DNA from: Taklimakanibacter sp050251035
GTDB taxonomy: Bacteria; Pseudomonadota; Alphaproteobacteria; Rhizobiales; Aestuariivirgaceae
Assembly (NCBI GenBank): GCA_050251035.1
Contig: JBFWNN010000022.1
Coordinates: forward strand, 14,294-78,293
Direction: 5' to 3'
DNA length: 64,000 nucleotides
The translations under genes were made by a program, and so were the position numbers. The notes under the pieces were generated by a model. That model did not search any database and was not told the origin of the DNA. It saw only the letters and a list, made by a program, of their open reading frames with translations. Below, piece after piece: positions 8,311 to 16,535 of this stretch; within the stretch, counting starts at the first letter, position 1; the number at the start of each line of letters is the position of its first letter.

Positions 8311-9540
8311 TCATTTCAGGCGCACGGGAATGCGGTTGAAACCGCGGAATCGTGCTCTTCTGCTGCGCTCGGGAGCGCCCGCGAGCGCATAGTCGGGAAA
8401 GCGCGCAAGAAAGCCGGCGACGGCGATCCGGCCCTCCATGCGTGCGACATTCATGCCGGCGCATTGATGTGGCCCGCCGGCGAAAGCCAAATGCCGGTTT
8501 GGCGATCTGGCGATGTCGAAGCGATCCGGTTCCGGAAAGACCTCGGGATCGCGATTGGCCGCGCCAATGCAGGTTGTGATCAGGGTGCCGGCCGGCATTG
8601 CGACGCCGGCGATTTCGGTCGGCACGGCGACAATTCGATTGCCGAGCTGGTTGGAGCTTTCGAAGCGCAGCACCTCTTCGAGCCCGGTACGCAAGACCTC
8701 CGGATTTGCGATCAGCTTCGCCCGCTCCCCCGGATGGAGGGCGAGCGTCACGATGCTGTTGCCGATCAGGTTGGTCGTCGTCTCGTGACCGGCATTGAGA
8801 ATAAAGATGCAATTCTGCAGCAGCTCATGGTGGCGCAATTTTTCGCCGTCCACCTCCCCTTGGATCAGCCGGGTCAGGACATCCGTCTCGGGGTCGCCCG
8901 GCTTTTTCTTGCGCTCCGCCACCAAGATTTCGAGATAGTCGAGAAACTCACGCACGGCGCGATTGCCGGCATCCAGTTGTTCAGGCGTGATCCTTGGCTC
9001 CAGCGCGCCGAGGATCGCCAGCGACCAGCCGCGCAGCGGACCGCGGTCCTGCGCCGGCACGGCCAGGAGGTTGCCGATGATCTCCACCGGGATGGCCGAG
9101 GCGAAATCTTCGATGATGTCGACCGTTCCGGTTCGGGCGTGCTTCTCTTCCATGGCGTCGAGCAGTTGCTCGACCAACAGGACGAGCCCGGGCTCCATGG
9201 ACTTGAGCGCGCGCGGCGTCAGCGCGCCGAGGATCAGCTTGCGTACACGCGTGTGCAAGGGGGCATCGTTGAAGACAAGGCTTGTCGTGTGGTGCTCGTA
9301 AAGCGGTGAGTCACCGTATTTCGGCTTGAACTCGACCTTCTTGTCGGAGCTGAAGGTTTTCGGATCCTTGTAGACCGCCTCGCAGTCGGCGAAGCGCGTC
9401 AGGAGATAGCTGCCATTCGGCATGCGCTTGACGGGAGCATGGCAGCGCAGCGCCGCATAATAGGGAAAGGGATCCGCGTAGAAATCGTCCGGCAGGTGTT
9501 CGAGATCGAATTCGGCGGCAATCTGCTGGGGGTCGCGCAT
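8311..9540 (-). CDS. cytochrome P450, class I bacterial
   Basis: Soluble P450 of 409 residues. The I-helix oxygen-activation motif AGHETT is at 250-255, the K-helix ExxR at Glu289-Arg292, and the heme-ligand loop FAGGPHQCAG has Cys360. The bacterial class I type uses a ferredoxin and ferredoxin reductase, and both are encoded just downstream. The whole set (P450, ferredoxin, aldehyde dehydrogenase, reductase) resembles operons for terpene or alkyl-aromatic catabolism such as P450terp. The substrate is not determined. It is the first gene of the operon, and the divergent IclR gene starts about 80 bases away. Confidence 0.96.
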   Translation of the reverse strand: MRDPQQIAAEFDLEHLPDDFYADPFPYYAALRCHAPVKRMPNGSYLLTRFADCEAVYKDPKTFSSDKKVEFKPKYGDSPLYEHHTTSLVFNDAPLHTRVRKLILGALTPRALKSMEPGLVLLVEQLLDAMEEKHARTGTVDIIEDFASAIPVEIIGNLLAVPAQDRGPLRGWSLAILGALEPRITPEQLDAGNRAVREFLDYLEILVAERKKKPGDPETDVLTRLIQGEVDGEKLRHHELLQNCIFILNAGHETTTNLIGNSIVTLALHPGERAKLIANPEVLRTGLEEVLRFESSNQLGNRIVAVPTEIAGVAMPAGTLITTCIGAANRDPEVFPEPDRFDIARSPNRHLAFAGGPHQCAGMNVARMEGRIAVAGFLARFPDYALAGAPERSRRARFRGFNRIPVRLK

Positions 9541-9557
9541 ACCCTGCTCCTCTCATA

Positions 9558-9584
9558 TTACGCATTGCATAACATCATTACGCA
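9558..9584. promoter_or_regulatory. candidate operator between P450 operon and IclR gene
   Basis: Two TTACGCAT sequences begin at 9558 and 9578, exactly 20 bases apart. The first is part of a near-perfect 15-base palindrome, TTACGCATTGCATAA (9558-9572). The pair lies within the 81-base divergent region, where an IclR protein would be expected to bind. On the opposite strand each site reads AATGCGTAA, the same core found at 55522-55538 and 63368-63384. Binding is inferred. Confidence 0.6.
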
Positions 9585-9621
9585 TTTCCTGCAAGACTGT
9601 TTCAGCCCCTTTTTATCGGCT

Positions 9622-10410
9622 ATGGGCATCGTCATGCTCGGCGATGACATCCACTCGGGAGAGGAGCGTGACCGGCGCCAGCGCGTTCAGTCGGTGGAGG
9701 CGGCGACGCGCCTTCTCGATGCTTTTGTCACCCTCGGCGGCACCGCGACTCTCGGCCGCATAGCGACGGAGGTGGGCATGCCGCCCGCCAAAGCGCACCG
9801 GTACTTGGCCAGCCTGAAAGAGGCGGGCTATGTCGAGCAAGCGGATCAGTCCGGCCACTATCGGCTTGGTCCGGCGGCCATGACGCTCGGATTGGCCGCT
9901 CTCAATCAGAGCGACTTCATTCGCGAAGCCGACGCGCATTTGGTGCATATCCGCGATCTGCTTCATGTCACATGCTTCGCCGCCGTCCTCGGCAATCGCG
10001 GGCCGACCGTCGTTCGCCAGGCGGTCGCACCCCAGGCGGTCGCTGTCCACGTCCGCCTGGGTTCGGTCCTGCCGTTCGATCGTTCCGCCACCGGCCTCGT
10101 TTTCGGTGCGCATCTCTCGAGCGAGCAGCTGCGGGCATTTCTTGATGACGCTTCCGCGGCCGCGGTCGCGGGGATTTACGAGGAGATTCGCAGGGCCGGT
10201 CGCTCGGCCATCCAGGATTCGCTGATGCCGGGGATCAGCGCCGTTGCGGTGCCGGTCCATGGCTATGGCCGGAAGCTCGAAGGCGCCCTTACTGCCCTGG
10301 GTCCGACAGGCTCGCTCGACGTGTCCCCGGACGGCAAGATCACGCATATGCTGCTGGAAGCGGCGGCGAAGATAGGAATCGCACTGGGCGCGGAGGCCCA
10401 CGATTCATAA
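9622..10410 (+). CDS. IclR family transcriptional regulator (P450 operon)
   Basis: About 262 residues from the ATG at 9622; an ATG at 9634 is equally possible, and neither has an obvious ribosome site. The N-terminal winged helix-turn-helix (RRQRVQSVEAATRLLDAF ... LGRIATEVGMPPAKAHRYL) is followed by an IclR effector domain ending near residue 255. It is divergent from the P450 operon and probably controls it in response to a pathway substrate. The effector is unknown. It converges on another IclR gene at 10437-11174. Confidence 0.9.
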   Translation: MGIVMLGDDIHSGEERDRRQRVQSVEAATRLLDAFVTLGGTATLGRIATEVGMPPAKAHRYLASLKEAGYVEQADQSGHYRLGPAAMTLGLAALNQSDFIREADAHLVHIRDLLHVTCFAAVLGNRGPTVVRQAVAPQAVAVHVRLGSVLPFDRSATGLVFGAHLSSEQLRAFLDDASAAAVAGIYEEIRRAGRSAIQDSLMPGISAVAVPVHGYGRKLEGALTALGPTGSLDVSPDGKITHMLLEAAAKIGIALGAEAHDS

Positions 10411-10436
10411 ATGCTGAATCGGCGAGAGACTATCGC

Positions 10437-11174
10437 CTACAACCGCGCCCCTATCTCGGTTGCCGCGTTTTTCAATGTGCCGAGATGGTCGGCGACGACA
10501 TGGCGCAGCGAAACCGCGCTGGCATAGTAGAAGAGATTGATGCAGGCGGCCGGCGCCCCGTTGCGCATGATAGGAACCGCGATGGCTGAAAAGCCGTCGC
10601 GCTTGGTCTCGCTTCTGACGCCGTAACCTTGGGCCTTGGTCTCCCGCAGGATTTCAGCGGCCCGCTTCGGGTCGCGGATCAACGGGTGTTTCGGTTGCTC
10701 GGCCCTTATGCTGGCCAGGATTTCTTCTCGCTCCTCGTCGCTCGCATGGGCCAGATAGGCCCGGCCGACCGCCGTCAGCAGCATGTCGGGATGGTGCCCG
10801 ATCGGCGACGGCTTGATCGGGAATGGCGACAAGGCTCGGTTCGAGGCGAGCACTGTCATGCTGCTCCCGTCGCGAACGGTGAGGTCGGTTGGCCAGGCGA
10901 CGTCCCGGCAGAGGCGCCTCAGGACCGGGGCGGAGACTTCCTGCAGCAGAGCGCGTATGTCTCCCGCGCCGCCCTCCAGGAAACTCATTGCGCTCATGCG
11001 GTAGCGGATGTCGTCGACGGTCCTGAATATGACGCCGCTGCGTTCCAGCGTTGCGAGGATTCGCGACAGGGTCGGTTTCGGCAGTCCGGTTGCGAGATGG
11101 ATCTGGTGCAGCGCACAGGGTTGATGCGACTTCACCGCCCGCAAAACATCCAATCCTCGCTGCAGAGACTGCAT
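10437..11174 (-). CDS. IclR family transcriptional regulator (sulfatase/ABC operon)
   Basis: A 245-residue regulator with an N-terminal helix-turn-helix (VQSLQRGLDVLRAV-type start, then TGLPKPTLSRILATLERSG) and an IclR effector-binding domain with the usual YGVRSETKRDGFSAIAVPI segment. Its start lies about 105 bases from the divergent sulfatase gene, so it most likely controls the 11279-17915 operon. A palindrome at 11211-11225 sits between the two starts. Its 3' end faces the other IclR gene across 26 bases containing a weak GGCGA/TCGCC hairpin. Confidence 0.9.
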   Translation of the reverse strand: MQSLQRGLDVLRAVKSHQPCALHQIHLATGLPKPTLSRILATLERSGVIFRTVDDIRYRMSAMSFLEGGAGDIRALLQEVSAPVLRRLCRDVAWPTDLTVRDGSSMTVLASNRALSPFPIKPSPIGHHPDMLLTAVGRAYLAHASDEEREEILASIRAEQPKHPLIRDPKRAAEILRETKAQGYGVRSETKRDGFSAIAVPIMRNGAPAACINLFYYASAVSLRHVVADHLGTLKNAATEIGARL

Positions 11175-11210
11175 TCTCCACTTTCCATTTTCTGGTATTT
11201 ATAGCTTGCA

Positions 11211-11225
11211 TTCCGCTGTACGGAA
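11211..11225. promoter_or_regulatory. palindromic operator candidate upstream of sulfatase operon
   Basis: TTCCGCTGTACGGAA is a 15-base inverted repeat with five-base arms (TTCCG/CGGAA). It lies 36 bases upstream of the IclR start and 53 bases upstream of the sulfatase start. Size and position fit an IclR-family operator controlling both directions. No experimental basis; assignment by position and symmetry. Confidence 0.5.
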
Positions 11226-11278
11226 AGCTGGTTCGATCGATATTGCCGGCTGGCGCGGTCTCCCCACAAGCTCGGAGC

Positions 11279-12886
11279 ATGGTCAGCAAACCGCGCCCGA
11301 ACTTTCTGATAATCGTGACCGATCAGCATCGGGCCGATCACCTTTCCTGTGCCGGGAACAAAATCCTGAAGACGCCTCACATCGATGCGCTTGCGGCAGG
11401 CGGTCGGCGCTACGATCGCTTCTATGTGTCGATCCCGATCTGCATGCCGAACCGCGCCACGCTGCTGACCGGCCGCATGCCATCCCTGCATGGAGCACAC
11501 TGCAACGGTGCGCCATTGCGGCTCAGCGCCAATACCGCCGTCTGGATGCTGAGAGCCGCGGGTTACAGAACGCGGCTGGTCGGCAAGTCACATCTGCAGA
11601 ACATGACCGGGCGCCCGCCCGCCATGCCGAGACGCCGCAATGACCACGACACCCTGCCGCCACCCGACCTCAGCGAGGCCTGGCTGGGCATGTGGCAGGA
11701 TGGCCGTTACGATCAGGAGAATACCGAACTTTGGGCAAGCGAACCGGAACATCGCCTCGACCTGCCTTTTTACGGCTTCGACGATGTCGAGCTCTGCACG
11801 ATGCACGGGGACGTGGTCGGCGGCGAATATCGGCGGTGGCTGGATGAACGCTGCCCCGAAGCAGCGGCGCTGATTGGAGCTGAGAATGCATTGCCCGATG
11901 AGCGCTATCGCGTGCCGCAAGCCTATCGGACGCGGATACCTGAAAAGCTCTATCCGACGTCCTATGTGGTCGAGCGGACAAACGCCGCGCTGGAAGACCT
12001 CGGCAAGAACCGGCGGGAGCCGTTTTTTCTGGTTTCCTGCTTTCCCGACCCGCATCATCCGTTCACGCCGCCGGGGCGGTACTGGGACATGTACGACCCG
12101 GACGACATCGAGCCGCCGGCTTCGCTGCGCCACGCCGCCAACAACGTCTCACCGGCGCTTCAGCACCTGCGGCGAGAACGTGCCTCCGGCCGCGCCAATA
12201 CGAGAGGAACATTGCCGTTCTCCGTCGATGAAAGGGAGGCCCGCGAGGCGATCGCCCTGACCTATGGCATGATCTCGATGATCGACGATGGCATCGGTCG
12301 GATCACCCGCAAGCTCGATGAGCTCGGCCTGACGGACGATACCATCGTCGTTTTCATGAGCGACCATGGCGACTTCATGGGCGATCATGGCCTGATGCTG
12401 AAATCGGCCCTGCATTACCAGGGTCTCATTCGCGTTCCGTTCATCTGGAAGGAACCGGATCTGCCGCATGCCGGCGAGGCGAGCGGTGCATTGCACAGCA
12501 CGCTTGACGTCGCGCGCACTGTTCTCGCGCGCGCGGGCATAGCGCCATACTGGGGGATGCAGGGCAAGGACATGGCGGCGAGCCTCGCCGATCCCATGGC
12601 ATCCGGCAACGAAGCCGTGTTGATCGAGGAAGACGGACACGAAGTGGCGCTCGGGTTCGATAGCCCGGTTCGCGTGCGCAGCGTCGTGACCGATCGTTGG
12701 CGGCTGTCGGTCTACGAAGGCGTCACATGGGGCGAGCTGTATGATCTCGAAAATGACCGCCAGGAGCTGATCAATCTGTTCGACGACCCTGCTCACCGCC
12801 ACGTGCGCGCGGAGCTTTTCGAGACGATGGCACGGCTGATGATGTCGCATGCGGACCGCAGCCCATATCCGACGGGGCGGGCGTGA
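11279..12886 (+). CDS. sulfatase / phosphonate monoester hydrolase family, cytoplasmic
   Basis: Alkaline-phosphatase-superfamily hydrolase of about 535 residues from the ATG at 11279 (start uncertain; GGAG lies very close). It opens NFLIIVTDQHRADHL, with Asp15 and Gln16 as metal ligands. The type I sulfatase signature C-x-P-x-R is Cys55-M-P-N-Arg59, the cysteine normally oxidised to formylglycine. A second metal site is seen in MSDHGDFMGDHG. There is no signal peptide, so it should act in the cytoplasm on an imported sulfate (or phosphonate) ester. It is followed by an importer and an aminotransferase, suggesting the substrate also carries an amine. Choline-sulfatase-like and PMH-like alternatives cannot be separated. 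Confidence 0.88.
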   Translation: MVSKPRPNFLIIVTDQHRADHLSCAGNKILKTPHIDALAAGGRRYDRFYVSIPICMPNRATLLTGRMPSLHGAHCNGAPLRLSANTAVWMLRAAGYRTRLVGKSHLQNMTGRPPAMPRRRNDHDTLPPPDLSEAWLGMWQDGRYDQENTELWASEPEHRLDLPFYGFDDVELCTMHGDVVGGEYRRWLDERCPEAAALIGAENALPDERYRVPQAYRTRIPEKLYPTSYVVERTNAALEDLGKNRREPFFLVSCFPDPHHPFTPPGRYWDMYDPDDIEPPASLRHAANNVSPALQHLRRERASGRANTRGTLPFSVDEREAREAIALTYGMISMIDDGIGRITRKLDELGLTDDTIVVFMSDHGDFMGDHGLMLKSALHYQGLIRVPFIWKEPDLPHAGEASGALHSTLDVARTVLARAGIAPYWGMQGKDMAASLADPMASGNEAVLIEEDGHEVALGFDSPVRVRSVVTDRWRLSVYEGVTWGELYDLENDRQELINLFDDPAHRHVRAELFETMARLMMSHADRSPYPTGRA

Positions 12887-12987
12887 TTGGCGGCATGTCC
12901 ATGGGTTTGCGTGACGGCGTGAGGCGGACGGGCGAGGTCGGTTTGGCCGGGATGCCGGCAGCGACAATGCGAGAGCGAGACAACGCG

Positions 12988-13803
12988 ATGGCAGAAGCAA
13001 CGAATGAACGGCCGCTTCTCGAGCTCAGGAACATTACCGTGCGCTATCAGAGCGGCGGGCGCGACGTCCTCGCCGTCGAGGGGCTTGACCTCGTTGTTCC
13101 CGAACGGAGCTTTGTTTCGCTCATCGGACCGTCCGGATGCGGAAAAAGCTCGGTGCTCAACGTGATGGCCGGCTATCTGCGTCCGGTTTCAGGTGAGGCC
13201 CTGATGCTGGGAAGCGCCATTGTCGGGCCGGGACCTGACCGCTCGGTGGTCCATCAGCAGACATCGGCCCTGCTGCCGTGGCTGAATGTCGAGGACAATG
13301 TCGCGCTGGGCCTGCTCGCGCAGAACCTGCCGAAGGCGCGGCGGCGCGAGGCTGCGAAACACTATCTGGAACTGGTTCGCCTGTCCGGCTTCGAGAAACA
13401 CCCCATCTATCATCTCTCCGGCGGGATGCGGCAGCGCGTGGCGCTGGCCCGGGCGCTCGCCACTGAATCCAAGGTCGTTCTGCTCGACGAGCCGTTGGGC
13501 GCGATCGATGCGCTGCAGCGCGGGTTGATGCAGGATTTCCTGCTGCGCCTTTGGTCGGAAAGCGGGCGCAGCTTCTTTCTGATCACCCACAGCGTCGATG
13601 AGGCGATCTATCTCGGCACCAGCGTGCTCGCCATGTCGCCGCGGCCCGGCCGGATAATCGCGCGCCGGGACACGGATTTCGGCCGCCGGGCCCTGAGGGA
13701 AGGCGGGCCGAAAGTAAGAAGGAGCTCCGAATTCCTGGCGCTTCAATCCGAACTTCTGGAAATCCTGACTTCCGCTGGTTCGGGAGAGACGCAGACAAGC
13801 TGA
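12988..13803 (+). CDS. ABC transporter ATP-binding protein, SsuB/TauB type
   Basis: ATPase of 271 residues from the ATG at 12988, preceded by GAGAGCGAGA; in-frame codons back to the sulfatase stop lack similarity. Walker A is GPSGCGKSS, the signature is LSGGMRQRVALARAL, Walker B is VVLLDEPLGAIDA and the H-loop is FLITHSVDEA. This is the nitrate/sulfonate/taurine importer subfamily. It works with the binding protein at 13826-14848 and the two permeases at 14928-16504. Confidence 0.93.
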   Translation: MAEATNERPLLELRNITVRYQSGGRDVLAVEGLDLVVPERSFVSLIGPSGCGKSSVLNVMAGYLRPVSGEALMLGSAIVGPGPDRSVVHQQTSALLPWLNVEDNVALGLLAQNLPKARRREAAKHYLELVRLSGFEKHPIYHLSGGMRQRVALARALATESKVVLLDEPLGAIDALQRGLMQDFLLRLWSESGRSFFLITHSVDEAIYLGTSVLAMSPRPGRIIARRDTDFGRRALREGGPKVRRSSEFLALQSELLEILTSAGSGETQTS

Positions 13804-13825
13804 ATCCAATATGGGAGGAACACAA

Positions 13826-14848
13826 ATGAATCACCTGCTTCGCACGGCCGCATGCGCCATCGCGGCGATCTTGTTCGCAACCCCGGCAGCCCAGGCGGAT
13901 AATGCCAGGGAGCTGCGCGTCACGAACACGAGTTGCGTCTGCTTCCTGCCGACCAATCTGGCGATCAAGCGCGGCTGGCTGGAGGCCGAGCTGAACAAGC
14001 TCGATGTCACCCTTACCATTCAGCAATATGAAGACGGTCCGTCGCAAACCGCAGCCTTCCTGTCAGGCTCGCTCGACCTGGCGCAATACGGATCGACCGG
14101 GGCCGCATCCCTGCTTGCCCGCGGCGCCGACATCAAGCTGTTCATGCTGTCCGACAATGAGATCGATACCGAAGGTCTGGTCGCCAAGAAGGACTCCGGA
14201 ATAGGCAAGGTCCAGGATCTGGTCGGGAAGAAGGTCGGCGTCACCGCCGGCACGACGTCGGACTACGGCCTGCGCGCGGCGCTCAAGCAAGGCGGGGTCG
14301 ACGCAAAGGAGGTCAACATCATCGGCGTCGCTCCTCCGGCCATGGCCGCAGCCTGGGAGCGGGGCGACATCGAAGCCGCCTATGTCTGGGATCCTATCCT
14401 CTCGCGCCTTGCCAATGCCGGCGGCGTCAAGTTGCAGACGATCGGTGAGCTCGCTAAGGCGACATCGGGCAAATACAGGATTGTGAACTTCTACGCCGTG
14501 CGGTCCGAATATGCCACGCAGAACCCCGACGTGGTCCGGGCCTACGTCAAGGCCATCGACCAGGCGACCACTTACATCCGCGACCATGCCGAGGAGGTCG
14601 CGGCCGAGTTCCAGAAGGATATGGGCGCCGAAACTCCCGAGCAGGCCATGCAGCAGATCAAGGGTGAGGAGTTTTTCCTCTCCCGCGAGCAGTTGGGGCC
14701 GGAGTTGATGGGAGACGGATCAGCGCCGGGCGCGATGGCCAAGGTGCTGATGGATGTGTGGAGCTTCAGCTTCGAGCAGGGCAATATCACGGCCGCCCCC
14801 GATGAAGCCGTCATCCATCGTTCGCTCGATCCGCAATATCTCAAATGA
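13826..14848 (+). CDS. ABC transporter substrate-binding protein, TauA/SsuA-like
   Basis: Periplasmic binding protein of 340 residues. The ATG at 13826 is set by a strong GGAGGA at 13814-13819. A signal peptide (NHLLRTAACAIAAILFATPA) ends near AQADNARELR. The body is the type 2 periplasmic fold of the taurine/sulfonate/nitrate family (LDLAQYGSTGAASLLARGAD, VGVTAGTTSDYGLRAAL). It delivers substrate to the permease pair downstream. Together with the sulfatase and aminotransferase, a sulfonated or sulfated amine is the plausible ligand (inference). Confidence 0.92.
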   Translation: MNHLLRTAACAIAAILFATPAAQADNARELRVTNTSCVCFLPTNLAIKRGWLEAELNKLDVTLTIQQYEDGPSQTAAFLSGSLDLAQYGSTGAASLLARGADIKLFMLSDNEIDTEGLVAKKDSGIGKVQDLVGKKVGVTAGTTSDYGLRAALKQGGVDAKEVNIIGVAPPAMAAAWERGDIEAAYVWDPILSRLANAGGVKLQTIGELAKATSGKYRIVNFYAVRSEYATQNPDVVRAYVKAIDQATTYIRDHAEEVAAEFQKDMGAETPEQAMQQIKGEEFFLSREQLGPELMGDGSAPGAMAKVLMDVWSFSFEQGNITAAPDEAVIHRSLDPQYLK

Positions 14849-14927
14849 AGCAGCATGTCGAAGCGGCGAGGCCTCGCCGGCGGCTCCGCCCGTGGCCTCT
14901 CCCGCGGCCGCAAGACATGGCCCGACG

Positions 14928-15716
14928 ATGAAAGAGAACCAGCCGGCTGTCGGCAAGGCGACATCGCTCATCAGCATTGCCTCCGTGGTCATCGGGCTTG
15001 CCGCTTGGTTCGCCCTGGCGTCGAGCGGACTCTTCTCGAGCATCCTCTTGCCGAAGCCTGCCGAGCTGTGGCGCGTAGCCGTCATGCTCGTCACCGAGGG
15101 CTATGCGGGACGGTCGTTCTGGTCCAGCTATGCGATCAGCCTTCTGCGGGTTGCCGCGGGTTTCGGAATCGCCGTCGTCGCCGGTTCGGTGATCGGGATG
15201 GCCATGGGCCTCAACCGTACGATCGGCGGTCTCCTCTATCCGCTGATCGAAATCTATCGGCCGCTTCCGGCGCTGGCTTACTACTCCTTGCTGGTGTTGC
15301 TGCTCGGCATTGACGAAAGCTCCAAGATTGCCGTTTTGGCATTGGGAGGGCTACCTCCAATCGTTCTGGCGACGTGGGACGCGACGGCGTCCGTCCGCCC
15401 GGAACGGGTGGAAGGCGCCCGCTCGCTCGGCCTTTCGCGCTGGCAGGTCATCTGCCGGGTAATCTTTCCATCATGCCTGCCCGACATCCTGACCGGCGCG
15501 CGCATCGGCTTCGGACTGTCGTTCACGACACTGGTCGCCGCCGAGATGATCGCTGCGACGTCCGGCCTGGGCTGGATGGTTTACCAGGCGAGCCAATATG
15601 CCGAATCGGCGGTCGTGATCGTCGGATTGATCGTGATGGGGGTCACCGGCATCGCCGTCGATGCGGGCTTCCGGGCTCTGCAGTCATGGCTGGTTCCGTG
15701 GGTAGGAAAGGGATGA
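14928..15716 (+). CDS. ABC transporter permease, SsuC/TauC type (first)
   Basis: Inner-membrane permease of 262 residues from the ATG at 14928 (MKENQPAV); upstream in-frame sequence is not membrane-like. It has about six transmembrane segments and the BPD_transp_1 EAA-like loop (EGARSLGLSRWQVICRVIFP). Its stop overlaps the start of the second permease by the ATGA arrangement, so the two are probably made in equal amounts and form a heterodimeric channel. Confidence 0.92.
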   Translation: MKENQPAVGKATSLISIASVVIGLAAWFALASSGLFSSILLPKPAELWRVAVMLVTEGYAGRSFWSSYAISLLRVAAGFGIAVVAGSVIGMAMGLNRTIGGLLYPLIEIYRPLPALAYYSLLVLLLGIDESSKIAVLALGGLPPIVLATWDATASVRPERVEGARSLGLSRWQVICRVIFPSCLPDILTGARIGFGLSFTTLVAAEMIAATSGLGWMVYQASQYAESAVVIVGLIVMGVTGIAVDAGFRALQSWLVPWVGKG

Positions 15717-16504
15717 AGATGCCTCGTGCAGCGGGAGTGAACGGCTCTGGGGCGGCGCTTGCGGTCATTTCGCTCGGCTCCGTCCTGGCGCTGTGGCAGA
15801 TCGCGACGTCCGGCCAGAATGCGCACGCGCTGTTTCCTTCGCCGGGCAGAGTGGCTGCCGCGTTCGTGGATGTGGTGCAGAACGGTTATCTCGGCGCCCC
15901 CCTCGCCGCGAGCGTCGCGATCAGCCTGCAGCGGCTGATCATAGGATGGGTGCTCTGCCTCTCGATCGGCGTCGCTCTGGGCTTTGCCATGCATTTCAAT
16001 CGCATCGTGCGGGAAAGCGTGTTGCCGTGGCTGGCCTTCTATCGGCCGCTGCCGCCCCTTGCCTATCTCAGCTTGCTCGTATTGTGGCTCGGCGTGGGCG
16101 AAACCTCCAAAGTCGTCCTGCTTGTGCTCGCCGGCCTGCCGCCATTGATCATCGGAACATACACCTCTCTTGCCGGCGTGCGCGAGGAGCGTGTCCAAGG
16201 CGCCAGATCCATCGGGCTCAGTCCGTGGCAGATGGTGCGGCTGATCTATGCGCCGTCCGTTGCGCCGGCGGTGCTGGTCAGCGCTCGCATTGCATTCGGC
16301 GCATGCTTCGCCGCGCTGATCGGGGCGGAAATGATCGCCTCGTCGTCCGGCGTGGCCTGGATGATCATCGCGGCGACCAATCGCAGCGCGATCGACGTCG
16401 TGATCGTTGGCGTCGTGATCATGGCGGCGATCGCGCTTGTTTTCGACTACGCACTGCGCCGCGCGCAGCAGGTCCTCGTGCCTTGGGCGGCGCATGAGCA
16501 GTAA
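15713..16504 (+). CDS. ABC transporter permease, SsuC/TauC type (second)
   Basis: Permease of 263 residues starting at the ATG at 15713 within the ATGA overlap with the first permease. It has multiple membrane spans and the loop VQGARSIGLSPWQMVRLIYAP. Many sulfonate importers use a single permease homodimer, so two divergent permeases imply a heterodimer. The aminotransferase gene begins 31 bases downstream. Confidence 0.92.
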   Translation: MKMPRAAGVNGSGAALAVISLGSVLALWQIATSGQNAHALFPSPGRVAAAFVDVVQNGYLGAPLAASVAISLQRLIIGWVLCLSIGVALGFAMHFNRIVRESVLPWLAFYRPLPPLAYLSLLVLWLGVGETSKVVLLVLAGLPPLIIGTYTSLAGVREERVQGARSIGLSPWQMVRLIYAPSVAPAVLVSARIAFGACFAALIGAEMIASSSGVAWMIIAATNRSAIDVVIVGVVIMAAIALVFDYALRRAQQVLVPWAAHEQ

Positions 16505-16535
16505 GGCATCACTCTGACGAACGAAAGACCACAGC

